Part shown: in pieces, positions 56,621 to 64,000 of the stretch | How the letters are laid out: each line of letters opens with the position of its first letter | Numbering within the stretch: position 1 is the stretch's first letter | Assembly: GCA_963850995.1 (NCBI GenBank) | Contig: CAWKNQ010000014.1 | Span: 186,001 to 250,000, forward strand | Reading direction: 5' to 3' | DNA: 64,000 nucleotides | Source: Gaiellasilicea sp963850995 | GTDB taxonomy: Bacteria > Actinomycetota > Thermoleophilia > Gaiellales > Gaiellaceae | Made by a program: the position numbers and the translations under genes | The notes under the pieces: model-generated | Seen by the model: the letters and a program-made list of their open reading frames with translations, nothing else | Databases searched by the model: none | Told to the model about the DNA's origin: nothing

Positions 56621-58285
56621 ATGAGGACGAAGAACCTCTGGCTGTTGCTTGCGCTGCTCGTGTCGAGCCTCGCGCTTGTCGCAGCCGGTTGCGGCGGCGA
56701 CGACGAGGAAGCTGGGTCGGAAACCGGTGCAGCCACGGAAGGGGCGGCGGAAGCCGCCGAGCAGGTGATCACGGTCAACTGGGGCACCGAGCCCCCGTCC
56801 CTCGACCCGGGCCTGGCGAGCGACACCACGTCGGCCAACATCCTGCTGAACATCATGGATCCGCTCGTCGTCCTCGATGAGGACCTGAACCCGGTGCCGA
56901 ACGCCGCCGAGAGCATCGAGCGGAGCGAGGACAAGCTCACGGTCACCTTCACGCTCCGTGACGACCTCAAGTGGACGAACGGCGATCCCGTCACCGCCGA
57001 GGACTACGAGTACTCGTGGAAGCGCACCGTCTCGCCCGAGCTCGGCGCCGACTACGCGTACCAGTTCTACGGCATCGAAGGGGCGCAGGAGTACAACAGC
57101 TGCGACCCGGAGAAGGACGACTGCGCCAAGCTCGCCGACGCAATGGCTGTCAACGCCATCGACGACAAGACCCTCGAGGTGAAGCTGACGAGCGCGCAGC
57201 CGTGGTTCGAGCAGCAGGCCGCGCACCACTCGTTCCTGGCCGTGAACAAGAAGGCCGTCGACGAGTTCGGCGATCGGTGGACCGAGGCTGCGAACATCGT
57301 CACCAACGGCCCGTTCAAGCTCGAGCGCTGGGAGCACAACTCCGCGATCGACATCGTCAAGGACGACGCGTGGCGTGGCGCGTCCGACGTCAAGCTGACG
57401 CGTGTCAACGGCCGGATGATCTCCGACGGCATCACCTCGGTGCAGGCCTTCGAGGCCGGCGAGGTCGACGTCCTCTTGACCTTGCCGCCCGACGAGATCC
57501 CGCGCCTGAAGGAGACGCCCGAGTACTCCCAGTACCCGGCACTCGGCACCTATTACTACGGCGTCAACGTCGACAACATCACCGACGTGAACCAGCGCAA
57601 GGCGATGGCGCTCGCGATCCCGCGGCAGTCGGTGATCGACAACGTCGCCCAGGCAGACCAGCTTCCCGCCACCGGGTTCACCCCGGAGGGCATGCCCGGC
57701 TTCGACGTGATCAACCCGGAGTCGCCGTGGCTGCCGACCGAGGGTGACATGGAGCAGGCGAAGGAGCTGATGGCGGACGTCGCCAATCCGAAGACGGACA
57801 TCACCCTCTACATCAACGACTCCCCGGGGCACCGCGAGATCGCCGTCGCGATCCAGGCCGCCTGGAAGGAGCTCGGGATCACGAGCACGATCAAGCAGCA
57901 GGAGTTCCAGCAGTACCTGGAGTTCCTGGGGCCGCCGCCGAACAAGGACGTCGACGTCTATCGGCTCGGCTGGATCGGCGACTTCGTCGACGCGATCAAC
58001 TTCCTCGAGCTGTGGACGTGCGAGTCGGGCAACAACTCGACCAACTTCTGCAACGAGGAGTACGACCAGCTGATCGAGGAAGCCCGCGGGACGGAGGACA
58101 ACGACGCCCGCTACGAGCTGTACGCCCAGGCGGAGGAGATCCTCTTCGGCGAGGACGGCGCGATGCCGGTGCTCCCGATCTACTTCTACACGTACGTCGG
58201 TCTGGAGCGCGAGAACATCAAGGACAGCTTCAACATCAACCTGCTCGACCAAACCGACCTGACCAAGGTCGTCGTCACCGAGTAG
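56621..58285 (+). CDS. oligopeptide ABC transporter substrate-binding lipoprotein (family 5), cluster 2
   Basis: A 554-aa lipoprotein binder. Signal with lipobox SLALVAAGC (Cys about 25), acidic/Gly/Ala linker, then family 5 fold: NWGTEPPSLDPGLASD, LRDDLKWTNGDPVTAEDYEYSWKR (shown in parts), NGPFKLERWEHNSAIDIVKDD (parts), YLEFLGPPPNKDVDVYRLGW (part) and MPVLPIYFY. It resembles OppA. ATG 56621 follows GGAAGGAAA; the upstream frame has no signal. A 15-bp hairpin follows the gene. Confidence 0.93.
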   Translation: MRTKNLWLLLALLVSSLALVAAGCGGDDEEAGSETGAATEGAAEAAEQVITVNWGTEPPSLDPGLASDTTSANILLNIMDPLVVLDEDLNPVPNAAESIERSEDKLTVTFTLRDDLKWTNGDPVTAEDYEYSWKRTVSPELGADYAYQFYGIEGAQEYNSCDPEKDDCAKLADAMAVNAIDDKTLEVKLTSAQPWFEQQAAHHSFLAVNKKAVDEFGDRWTEAANIVTNGPFKLERWEHNSAIDIVKDDAWRGASDVKLTRVNGRMISDGITSVQAFEAGEVDVLLTLPPDEIPRLKETPEYSQYPALGTYYYGVNVDNITDVNQRKAMALAIPRQSVIDNVAQADQLPATGFTPEGMPGFDVINPESPWLPTEGDMEQAKELMADVANPKTDITLYINDSPGHREIAVAIQAAWKELGITSTIKQQEFQQYLEFLGPPPNKDVDVYRLGWIGDFVDAINFLELWTCESGNNSTNFCNEEYDQLIEEARGTEDNDARYELYAQAEEILFGEDGAMPVLPIYFYTYVGLERENIKDSFNINLLDQTDLTKVVVTE

Positions 58286-58314
58286 TCGCCACGAGCAGCT
58301 GCATGACAAGCACG

Positions 58315-58348
58315 ACGTGGACGGGGCTCGCAGGAGCCCCGTCCACGT
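58315..58348 (+). terminator. strong hairpin between binding protein and permease genes (cluster 2)
   Basis: Perfect 15-bp stem ACGTGGACGGGGCTC / GAGCCCCGTCCACGT with a 4-base loop. Same position as the hairpin at 40161 in cluster 1. Confidence 0.8.
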
Positions 58349-58371
58349 TCGTGATTCGCGGGCGGGGGTAG

Positions 58372-58377
58372 TAGGGT
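58372..58377 (+). promoter_or_regulatory. -10 box of permease operon, cluster 2
   Basis: TAGGGT, 6 nt before the ATG at 58384, just after the terminator hairpin, so the permease genes can be transcribed separately. Confidence 0.4.
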
Positions 58378-58383
58378 CCGGCC

Positions 58384-59310
58384 ATGCTGAAGTTCATCGT
58401 CAGGCGCCTCTTCTGGACGATCCCGGTACTGCTGGTGGTGATCTTCCTCACGTTCATGATGATGCGGCAGATCGAGGGGAACCCCTTCCGTCAAACGGAG
58501 CGCGCGGTACCGGCGGCCGTTCAGGCAAATCTGGAGCGGAAGTTCAATCTCGACAGGCCCTGGTACATGCAGTACCTGTACTACGTCAAGGGCGTCTTCA
58601 CTTTTGACCTCGGCCCGTCGCTCGTCGTGCGCGGCCGGGACGTGAACGACATCGTGAAGACGCACCTTCCGAAGTCGATCGAGCTCGGCCTCTACGCGTT
58701 CATCTTTGCGATCGTCGTCGGGGTGCCGTTGGGGGTGATAGCGGCACTGAAGCACAACACGGTTATCGACTACTCGGCGATGTTCTTCTCCAACATCTTC
58801 CATGCGATCCCGAGCTTCCTGGTGGCGACGCTCCTGATCTACTTCATCGCGCTCGAGTTCGGCGCCTTACCGACCAGCGGCTGGACGAGCTGGGAGCACA
58901 AGATCCTGCCCGCGATCGCGCTCGGCTTCGCCCCGATGGCGCTCTTCGCGCGGCTCGTGCGCGGGACGATGCTCGAGACGCTGCAGCAGGACTACGTCCG
59001 CACCGCACGGGCGAAAGGGTTGCGCTACCGCCGTGTCGTAGGTTTGCACGTGCTCCGTAACTCGCTCATCCCCGTGATCACCGCTGCCGGCCCGCTGCTC
59101 GGCTTCATCATCACGGGCTCGTTTGTGATCGAGCTCATCTTCAACATCCCAGGGATCGGCCAGTACTACGTCACGGCCGTCAACGCCCGCGACTACTCCG
59201 TCGTGATGGGACTGACCGTGCTGCTCTCGGTGATCATCATCTTCGCCAACCTGATCGTCGACATCCTCTACGGCATCCTCGACCCGCGCACGAGGGACGC
59301 GCGCACATGA
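58384..59310 (+). CDS. peptide ABC transporter permease (OppB type), cluster 2
   Basis: A 308-aa six-helix permease: MLKFIVRRLFWTIPVLLVVI, a short outside loop, EAA loop QDYVRTARAKGLRYRRVVGLH, ending YGILDPRTRDA. Distinct from the cluster 1 permease in sequence but the same architecture. Overlaps oppC by four bases. Confidence 0.94.
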   Translation: MLKFIVRRLFWTIPVLLVVIFLTFMMMRQIEGNPFRQTERAVPAAVQANLERKFNLDRPWYMQYLYYVKGVFTFDLGPSLVVRGRDVNDIVKTHLPKSIELGLYAFIFAIVVGVPLGVIAALKHNTVIDYSAMFFSNIFHAIPSFLVATLLIYFIALEFGALPTSGWTSWEHKILPAIALGFAPMALFARLVRGTMLETLQQDYVRTARAKGLRYRRVVGLHVLRNSLIPVITAAGPLLGFIITGSFVIELIFNIPGIGQYYVTAVNARDYSVVMGLTVLLSVIIIFANLIVDILYGILDPRTRDART

Positions 59311-60230
59311 CGCTCACCCACGACGAACGAATCGTCGTCGAGCCGAACCTGGCGCCGGCAGGCGCCGGCGCGCCGATCCGGCAGTCGAACCTCTGGAAGG
59401 ACGCCTGGCGGCGCTACATGCGCAACAAGGGCGCGCTCGTCGCCGGGGCGCTGTTCGTGGCCATCCTCCTCTTCTGCCTGATCTGGCCCGTGATCTCGCC
59501 CTACGACGGCAACGCGGTCGACTTCGCCGAGGCGAAGCAGGGCCCGAGCCTGGAGCACCCGCTGGGGACGGACAAGTTCGGGCGCGACCTCCTGACGCGC
59601 ACCGCCGAGGGCGGCCGGGTCTCGATCCTGATCGCCTTCGGCGCGACGTTCGCGATCCTCTTCATCGGCGTCGTCTACGGGTCGATCTCCGGCTTCGTCG
59701 GCGGCCGGGTCGACAACGGGTTGATGCGCTTCCTCGACGCGCTCTACGGCCTGCCGTACCTGCCGTTCGCGATCATCACGCTCGCGATCATCGGCACGAC
59801 GAACAAGTGGACGATGATGATCGCGCTCTCGATCGCCAGCTGGTTCACGACGGCGCGGATCGTGCGCGGCCAGGTCATGACGTTGAAGGAGAACGACTAC
59901 GTGCGCGCCGCGAAGGCGGTCGGCGCGCGCTGGTACCGGATCCTGTCGCGCCACTTGCTCCCGAATACGCTCGGCGTGCTCATCATCGCGATCTTCCTCG
60001 AGCTGCCGGCCGTGATCCTCGGCGAGGCCTTTCTGTCGTTCATCGGCCTCGGGATCAGCCCGCCCGACGCGTCCTGGGGGTCGATGGCGCAGGAGGGCCG
60101 CACGACCTACCGGACGCACCCGATCGAGATCATCGTCCCGTCGATCGCGATCGCCTCCCTCGTCATCTGCGCCAACTTCATCGCCGACGGCCTGCGCGAC
60201 GCGCTCGACCCGAGGACGAGGGAGACCTAG
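59307..60230 (+). CDS. peptide ABC transporter permease (OppC type), cluster 2
   Basis: A 307-aa permease: RRYMRNKGALVAGALFVAIL, LGTDKFGRDLLTRTAEGGRVS, EAA loop ENDYVRAAKAVGARWYRIL, and C-terminal GDGLRDALDPRTRET-type end. ATGA overlap with the preceding gene; 9 bases before the ATPase gene. Confidence 0.94.
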   Translation: MTLTHDERIVVEPNLAPAGAGAPIRQSNLWKDAWRRYMRNKGALVAGALFVAILLFCLIWPVISPYDGNAVDFAEAKQGPSLEHPLGTDKFGRDLLTRTAEGGRVSILIAFGATFAILFIGVVYGSISGFVGGRVDNGLMRFLDALYGLPYLPFAIITLAIIGTTNKWTMMIALSIASWFTTARIVRGQVMTLKENDYVRAAKAVGARWYRILSRHLLPNTLGVLIIAIFLELPAVILGEAFLSFIGLGISPPDASWGSMAQEGRTTYRTHPIEIIVPSIAIASLVICANFIADGLRDALDPRTRET

Positions 60231-60239
60231 GACACCGCG

Positions 60240-61256
60240 ATGGCGCTGCTCGAAGTCGACGACCTCCGGACGCACTTCTTCACCCGCGAGGGCGTGGTGC
60301 ATGCGGTGGACGGCATCAGCTTCTCGCTCGAGAAGGGAAAGACGCTCGGGATCGTGGGCGAGTCCGGCTGCGGGAAGTCGGTGACGGCGCTCTCGATCAT
60401 GGGCTTGATCCCGAAGCCGCCGGCGAAGATCGTCTCCGGCTCGGTCCGCTACGAAGGTCGCGAGCTGACGACGCTCTCGGAGAAGAAGCTCGAGGACGTG
60501 CGCGGCCGCGAGATCGCGATGATCTTCCAGGACCCGATGACGTCGCTCAACCCGACGCTGACGATCGGGACGCAGATCACGGAGACGATCCGACGTCACT
60601 ACGACGTGGCGCAGAAGCAGGCGAACAAGAAGGCGATCGAGTTGCTCGAGGAGGTGCGCATCCCGCGCGCCGCCGAGCGGTTGAGCGACTACCCGCACCG
60701 CTTCTCGGGCGGCATGCGCCAGCGCGTCATGATCGCGATCGCACTCTCTTGCGACCCGAAGCTCCTGATCGCCGACGAGCCGACGACCGCGCTCGACGTC
60801 ACCGTCCAGGCCTCGGTGCTCGACCTACTCGACGACCTCCGCCACGAGCACGAGATGGCGATGATCATCATCACGCACGACATGGGCGTCGTGGCCGAGG
60901 CGGCCGACGACATCATCGTCATGTATGCGGGCCAGGTCGTGGAGCACGCGACGACGCTCGACCTCTTCGACCGCCCGGAGCACCCGTACACGGAGGCGCT
61001 GCTCGGCGCGCTGCCGCAGCTCGAGGGCGAGGGGATCCGCCAGGGCCGGCTGACGGCGATCCCGGGCCGCCCGCCCGACCTGCTCGCCCCGCCGGCCGCG
61101 TGCCGCTTCGGGCCGCGCTGTCCGTACGCCGGCAGCGACTCCTGCACCGAGCACGAGCCCGAGCTCCGCGAGCTCCGGCCGGGGCACTGGGTGCGGTCGG
61201 CACATCCTGCCTCGGAGCGGGCCGCGGCGCGCGCGCCCGAGAAGGCGCCCGCATGA
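60240..61256 (+). CDS. peptide ABC transporter ATPase (OppD type), cluster 2
   Basis: A 338-aa ATPase: Walker A GESGCGKSVTALS, FQDPMTSLNP, FSGGMRQRVMIAIA, LLIADEPTTALD. The C-terminal extension has three of the usual four Cys (ACRFGPRCPYAGSDSC); the final Cys-His block is replaced by WVRSAHPAS, so any FeS cluster site is altered compared with cluster 1. ATGA overlap with the next gene. Confidence 0.94.
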   Translation: MALLEVDDLRTHFFTREGVVHAVDGISFSLEKGKTLGIVGESGCGKSVTALSIMGLIPKPPAKIVSGSVRYEGRELTTLSEKKLEDVRGREIAMIFQDPMTSLNPTLTIGTQITETIRRHYDVAQKQANKKAIELLEEVRIPRAAERLSDYPHRFSGGMRQRVMIAIALSCDPKLLIADEPTTALDVTVQASVLDLLDDLRHEHEMAMIIITHDMGVVAEAADDIIVMYAGQVVEHATTLDLFDRPEHPYTEALLGALPQLEGEGIRQGRLTAIPGRPPDLLAPPAACRFGPRCPYAGSDSCTEHEPELRELRPGHWVRSAHPASERAAARAPEKAPA

Positions 61257-62122
61257 GCGCGACGCCCACCAAGCTGCTCGAGGTCAAGGACCTGCACAAG
61301 CACTTCCCGATCCGGGAGGGGCTGCTGATCGAGCGCAAGGTGGGGGAGGTGAAGGCGGTCGACGGCGTCAGCTTCGACGTCAACGAGGGCGAGACGCTCG
61401 GTCTCGTGGGCGAGTCGGGCTCGGGCAAGTCGACGACCGGCTACTGCATCCTCCAGCTCATGAAGCCCACCTCCGGCTCGATTCGCTTCGAGGGGACCGA
61501 GTTGACGGAGCTCGGCCGCGAGGGGATGCGCAAGATGCGGCGCGAGATGCAGATCGTCTTCCAGGACCCGTATTCCTCGCTCGACCCGCGCATGACGGTG
61601 GGCGACATCGTCGGGGAGCCGCTGGTCGTGCACGGGATCGGCAGCCGCCGCGACCGTGGCGTGCGCATCCGCGAGCTGCTCGACGTCGTCGGCTTCAATC
61701 CGGGCTTCACGAACCGGTATCCGCACGAGTTCTCGGGCGGGCAACGCCAGCGCATCGGGATCGCGCGAGCGCTCGCCCTCTCGCCGAAGCTGATCGTCTG
61801 CGACGAGCCGGTCTCCGCGCTCGACGTCTCGATCCAGGCGCAGATCCTCAACCTGCTCAAGGACCTGCAGCGCGACTTCGGGCTCACGTACCTCTTCATC
61901 GCGCACGACCTCGCCGTCGTCCGTTCGATGAGCGACCGGATCGCGGTCATGAACAAGGGAGTGCTGGTCGAGCTCGGCGCCGCCGAAGAGGTCTACACGA
62001 GCCCCAAGGACGACTACACGAAGGCGCTGCTCTCCGCGGTGCCCGTCCCCGACCCGCGGGCGATGAAAGAGCGGAAGGCGGCCCGCCGCAAGCTCAGGCA
62101 CGCGCTCGCCGAGAGCATCTAG
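61253..62122 (+). CDS. peptide ABC transporter ATPase (OppF type), cluster 2, short C-terminus
   Basis: A 289-aa ATPase: Walker A GESGSGKSTTG, FQDPYSSLDPRMTVGD, FSGGQRQRIGIARAL, LIVCDEPVSALD. It ends soon after KALLSAVPVPDP with a basic tail (KERKAARRKLRHA), lacking the whole Cys-rich extension kept by its cluster 1 counterpart (362 aa). Start ATG at 61253 in the previous stop. Confidence 0.94.
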   Translation: MSATPTKLLEVKDLHKHFPIREGLLIERKVGEVKAVDGVSFDVNEGETLGLVGESGSGKSTTGYCILQLMKPTSGSIRFEGTELTELGREGMRKMRREMQIVFQDPYSSLDPRMTVGDIVGEPLVVHGIGSRRDRGVRIRELLDVVGFNPGFTNRYPHEFSGGQRQRIGIARALALSPKLIVCDEPVSALDVSIQAQILNLLKDLQRDFGLTYLFIAHDLAVVRSMSDRIAVMNKGVLVELGAAEEVYTSPKDDYTKALLSAVPVPDPRAMKERKAARRKLRHALAESI

Positions 62123-62128
62123 CGCCGG

Positions 62129-63262
62129 CTACAGACCGAGCTGCTTCGCGATCACCATCCGCTGCACCTCGTTCGTGCCCTCGCCGATCTCGAGGATCTT
62201 CTGGTCGCGGTAGAGGCGCGAGATCGCGTACTCGTCCATGAAGCCGTAGCCGCCGTGGATCTGGAGCGCCCAGTTCGCGGCGCGGTTCGAGAGCTCGCCG
62301 GTGTAGAGCTTCGCCATCGCCGCCTCTCGTGCGAACGGGCGTCCCTGGTCCTTCAGCCACGCGGCTCGGAGCACGAGCCCGCGTCCCGCCTCGATCTCGG
62401 TCGCCATGTCCGCGAGCCGGAACCGCACCGCCTGGAAGCTCGAGATCGGCTTGCCGAACTGCTCCCGCTCCCGCGCGTAGTCGTAGGCGAGGTCGTATGC
62501 GCCCTGTGCGAGCCCGACGCCCATCGCCGCGACGGAGATCCGGCCTCCGTCGAGGATCTCGAGGAACTGCTGAAAGCCCGCGCCGCGGGGCCCGAGCAGG
62601 TTGCCTTCCGGGACCGCAGCGTCGCGAAACGAGAGCTCGCGCGTGTCCGACGAGCGCCAGCCGAGCTTCTTCATCGGCGCCGAGATCTCGTATCCGGCGG
62701 TCCCATTCGTGACGACGATGTTCGAGATCTCGTCCTCACCGGTGCGAGCGGTCAGCGTGACGCCCCAAGTGACGTCCGTGCCGGCGTTGGTGATGAACAT
62801 CTTCGAGCCGTTCACGACCCAGTTCCCGTCGCGCAGCTCGGCCGTCGTCCGCGTGTTGCCGGCGTCCGAGCCCGCCTCGGGCTCGGTCAGGCCGAACGCA
62901 GCCAGCCTGCGGCCTGAGGCGAGGTCGGGCAGCCACTCCTGCTTCTGCTCCTCGGAGCCGAAGAGGAAGATCGGCATCGTCCCGAGCGAGGTGTGTGCAG
63001 CGACCGTGATCGCCACGGACGAGTCGATCCGCGTCAGCTCCTCGATCGCGAGCGCGTACGAGACCGTGTCGCCGCCGGCCCCGCCGTACTCTTCCGGGAT
63101 CGGCAGTCCCATCACCCCGAGCTCGCCGAGCTCGGCAACGAGCTCGTACGGAAAGCGAGACTCGCGGTCGAGCTCCTCGGCGACCGGGGCCACGCGCTCG
63201 CGCGCGAACTCGCGCACGGTGTCGCGGACGAGCTGCTGCTCCTGGGTCAGGTCGAGGTCCAC
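62129..63262 (-). CDS. acyl-CoA dehydrogenase
   Basis: A 377-aa dehydrogenase of the short-chain/branched group: VDLDLTQEQQLVRDTVREFA start (GTG 63262), AAFGLTEPEAGSDAGNTRT, WRSSDTRELSFRDAAVP, HGGYGFMDEYAISRLYRDQ and catalytic Glu in LEIGEGTNEVQRMVIAKQL. Electrons would go to EtfAB. Convergent with the second Opp cluster (6-base gap). The open frame upstream of the GTG is not family sequence. Confidence 0.93.
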   Translation of the reverse strand: MDLDLTQEQQLVRDTVREFARERVAPVAEELDRESRFPYELVAELGELGVMGLPIPEEYGGAGGDTVSYALAIEELTRIDSSVAITVAAHTSLGTMPIFLFGSEEQKQEWLPDLASGRRLAAFGLTEPEAGSDAGNTRTTAELRDGNWVVNGSKMFITNAGTDVTWGVTLTARTGEDEISNIVVTNGTAGYEISAPMKKLGWRSSDTRELSFRDAAVPEGNLLGPRGAGFQQFLEILDGGRISVAAMGVGLAQGAYDLAYDYAREREQFGKPISSFQAVRFRLADMATEIEAGRGLVLRAAWLKDQGRPFAREAAMAKLYTGELSNRAANWALQIHGGYGFMDEYAISRLYRDQKILEIGEGTNEVQRMVIAKQLGL

Positions 63263-63271
63263 GCGCCGCAG

Positions 63272-63293
63272 AACCCTACCTACAGGGTAGATT
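63272..63293 (+). promoter_or_regulatory. divergent promoter/operator region of acyl-CoA dehydrogenase and SCP2 genes
   Basis: Contains CCCTACCTACAGGGTAG, a partly symmetric element. On the minus strand it offers TAGGGT 10 nt before the GTG at 63262, and on the plus strand TAGATT toward the SCP2 gene. A TetR-type operator is possible. Confidence 0.3.
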
Positions 63294-63326
63294 CGCCTCT
63301 CCACCGACCAAGGAGCGAGAAACGAG

Positions 63327-63635
63327 ATGGCTGAAAGCGTGAAGGAGTTCTTCGACGGCCTCGCGGGCAGGGCGAACGCGGAGAAGCTCGCGGGGATGAA
63401 CAACTCGTACCTGTTCGACATCGAGGGCGCGGGCCAGTGGCGTGTCGCGGTCGCGGACGGGACCGTCGACGTGACCGAGGGCGGGGGCGAGGCGGATACG
63501 ACGATCTCGACCTCCGAGGAGACGATGCTGGCCGTCGTCCGCGGCGAGCAGAACCCGACGACCGCCTACATGACCGGGAAGCTCAAGATCAAGGGCGACA
63601 TGGGCGCCGCGATGAAGTTGCAAAAGCTGTTCTAG
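63327..63635 (+). CDS. SCP2 sterol-binding domain protein
   Basis: A 102-aa single SCP2-fold lipid/acyl-CoA carrier: AESVKEFFDGLAGRA, strand pattern YLFDIEGAGQWRVAVADGTV, then ADTTISTSEETMLAVVRGE, and end YMTGKLKIKGDMGAAMKLQK. It probably shields hydrophobic acyl chains for the divergent acyl-CoA dehydrogenase. AAGGAG lies 15 bases before the ATG at 63327. Confidence 0.9.
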   Translation: MAESVKEFFDGLAGRANAEKLAGMNNSYLFDIEGAGQWRVAVADGTVDVTEGGGEADTTISTSEETMLAVVRGEQNPTTAYMTGKLKIKGDMGAAMKLQKLF

Positions 63636-63677
63636 CCTTATAGAACCTCTCTCGGGTTTCGGTCGAGAGACATCTCC

Positions 63678-63704
63678 GCCGCCGCCGTGTGGCTCGGCGG
63701 CGGC
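63678..63704. terminator. hairpin between convergent SCP2 and biotin carrier genes
   Basis: GCCGCCGCC / GGCGGCGGC stem with a 9-base loop, followed by TTCATCTT on the plus strand; likely terminates the SCP2 transcript. 63705-63783 holds no recognisable gene. Confidence 0.55.
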
Positions 63705-63783
63705 TTCATCTTCCAGGCCTGCCCAAGGGCCAGGAGCTGATCCGAAAGATCTTCACGCACCTGCGCGTCGAGCTCGTCTTCCT

Positions 63784-64000
63784 CTAGTCCGACTCCAGCT
63801 CGACGAGGAGGGCGCCTCCGGCGACACGGGCGCCCTCCTCGACGTGCACGGCCTTCACCGTCGCGTCGTAGGGCGCCGTGAGCGGCGTTTCCATCTTCAT
63901 CGCCTCGAGCACGAGCAGCGGCCGGCGCGCCTCGACCCGGTCGCCGGGCGCGACGTCGACGCGGATCACGGTTCCCGGCATCGGCGCCGTCACGCTCGTC
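63784..64000 (-). CDS. biotin carboxyl carrier domain (acyl-CoA carboxylase), C-terminal part; runs off right edge
   Basis: The visible 71 residues are a biotinyl domain: TAPMPGTVIRVDVAPGDRVE, biotin Lys in LVLEAMKMETPL, end ALLVELESD. The frame is open to the window edge, so it is probably the C-terminus of a biotin-carboxylase/carrier alpha chain (acetyl/propionyl-CoA carboxylase) rather than a free carrier. Propionyl-CoA carboxylase would link to the mutase and dehydrogenases here. Confidence 0.85.
   Translation of the reverse strand, partial: TSVTAPMPGTVIRVDVAPGDRVEARRPLLVLEAMKMETPLTAPYDATVKAVHVEEGARVAGGALLVELESD

Noticed and set aside
63717..63786. Short plus-strand frame ending FTHLRVELVFL before the biotin carrier gene
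   Set aside because: About 20 codons with no start or homology; probably chance opposite the gene end, though a decayed gene remnant is possible.

Overview
The window is a 64 kb, very GC-rich, gene-dense bacterial chromosome segment with no gap over 300 bases without a gene. Gene content and style point to a deep-branching high-GC actinobacterium, probably class Thermoleophilia (Gaiellales/Solirubrobacterales-like). This is inferred from the rpmE-DUF1385-prfA-prmC-tsaC-glyA-upp-wecA-atp gene order, a DUF5995 gene, abundant acyl-CoA and ETF genes, GTG/TTG starts, and a TAnnnT promoter box placed 6-10 nt before many start codons (leaderless style). No rRNA, tRNA or CRISPR array was found.

Layout. 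(1) 1-5.2 kb, minus strand: trpE-trpG-trpD-trpC/F-trpB with overlapping stops and starts, then the start of a methyltransferase gene where trpA might be expected. (2) 5.2-12.6 kb, plus strand: M42 peptidase, thiolase, a small secreted protein, 3-hydroxyacyl-CoA dehydrogenase, an HD-GYP response regulator, acyl-CoA dehydrogenase, cobalamin adenosyltransferase and a TauE permease. (3) 12.6-20.1 kb: B12-dependent acyl-CoA mutase large and small subunits, an MBL hydrolase, an M23 peptidase, and etfB-etfA-ETF:quinone oxidoreductase. (4) 20.1-32 kb: M48 peptidase, DUF4389, a PLP lyase and the translation/envelope housekeeping run, interrupted by a REP-type (RAYT) transposase. (5) 33-47.4 kb: the F1Fo ATP synthase operon, split between atpG and atpD by a complete oligopeptide ABC transporter, a lipoprotein gene and a putative anti-sigma gene. 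(6) 47.4-56.5 kb: flavin reductase, metH with a structured leader, meaB, a threonine-dehydratase-like gene, and a CstB-like persulfide dioxygenase-rhodanese. (7) 56.6-62.1 kb: a second complete oligopeptide ABC transporter. (8) 62.1-64 kb: acyl-CoA dehydrogenase, an SCP2 protein, and the end of a biotin carboxyl carrier.

How the genes work together. Acyl-CoA dehydrogenases feed electrons to EtfAB and on to ETF:quinone oxidoreductase. The mutase, its adenosyltransferase and the MeaB chaperone form a B12-dependent acyl-CoA rearrangement module, and metH is a second B12 enzyme. Two parallel Opp transporters, both with a strong hairpin between the binding protein and the permease genes, supply peptides.

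Two layers of small repeats overlie this. One is a 169-bp palindromic MITE in two copies that supplies stop codons to flanking genes. The other is a REP-like family: a 77-bp unit upstream of the transposase, one solitary relative, and a degenerate version inside metH. An 82-85-bp intergenic repeat also occurs twice. Seven apparent single-base insertions break the frames of six genes; these look like sequence errors rather than decay. The strongest candidates for undescribed function are the metH and upp leader RNAs.
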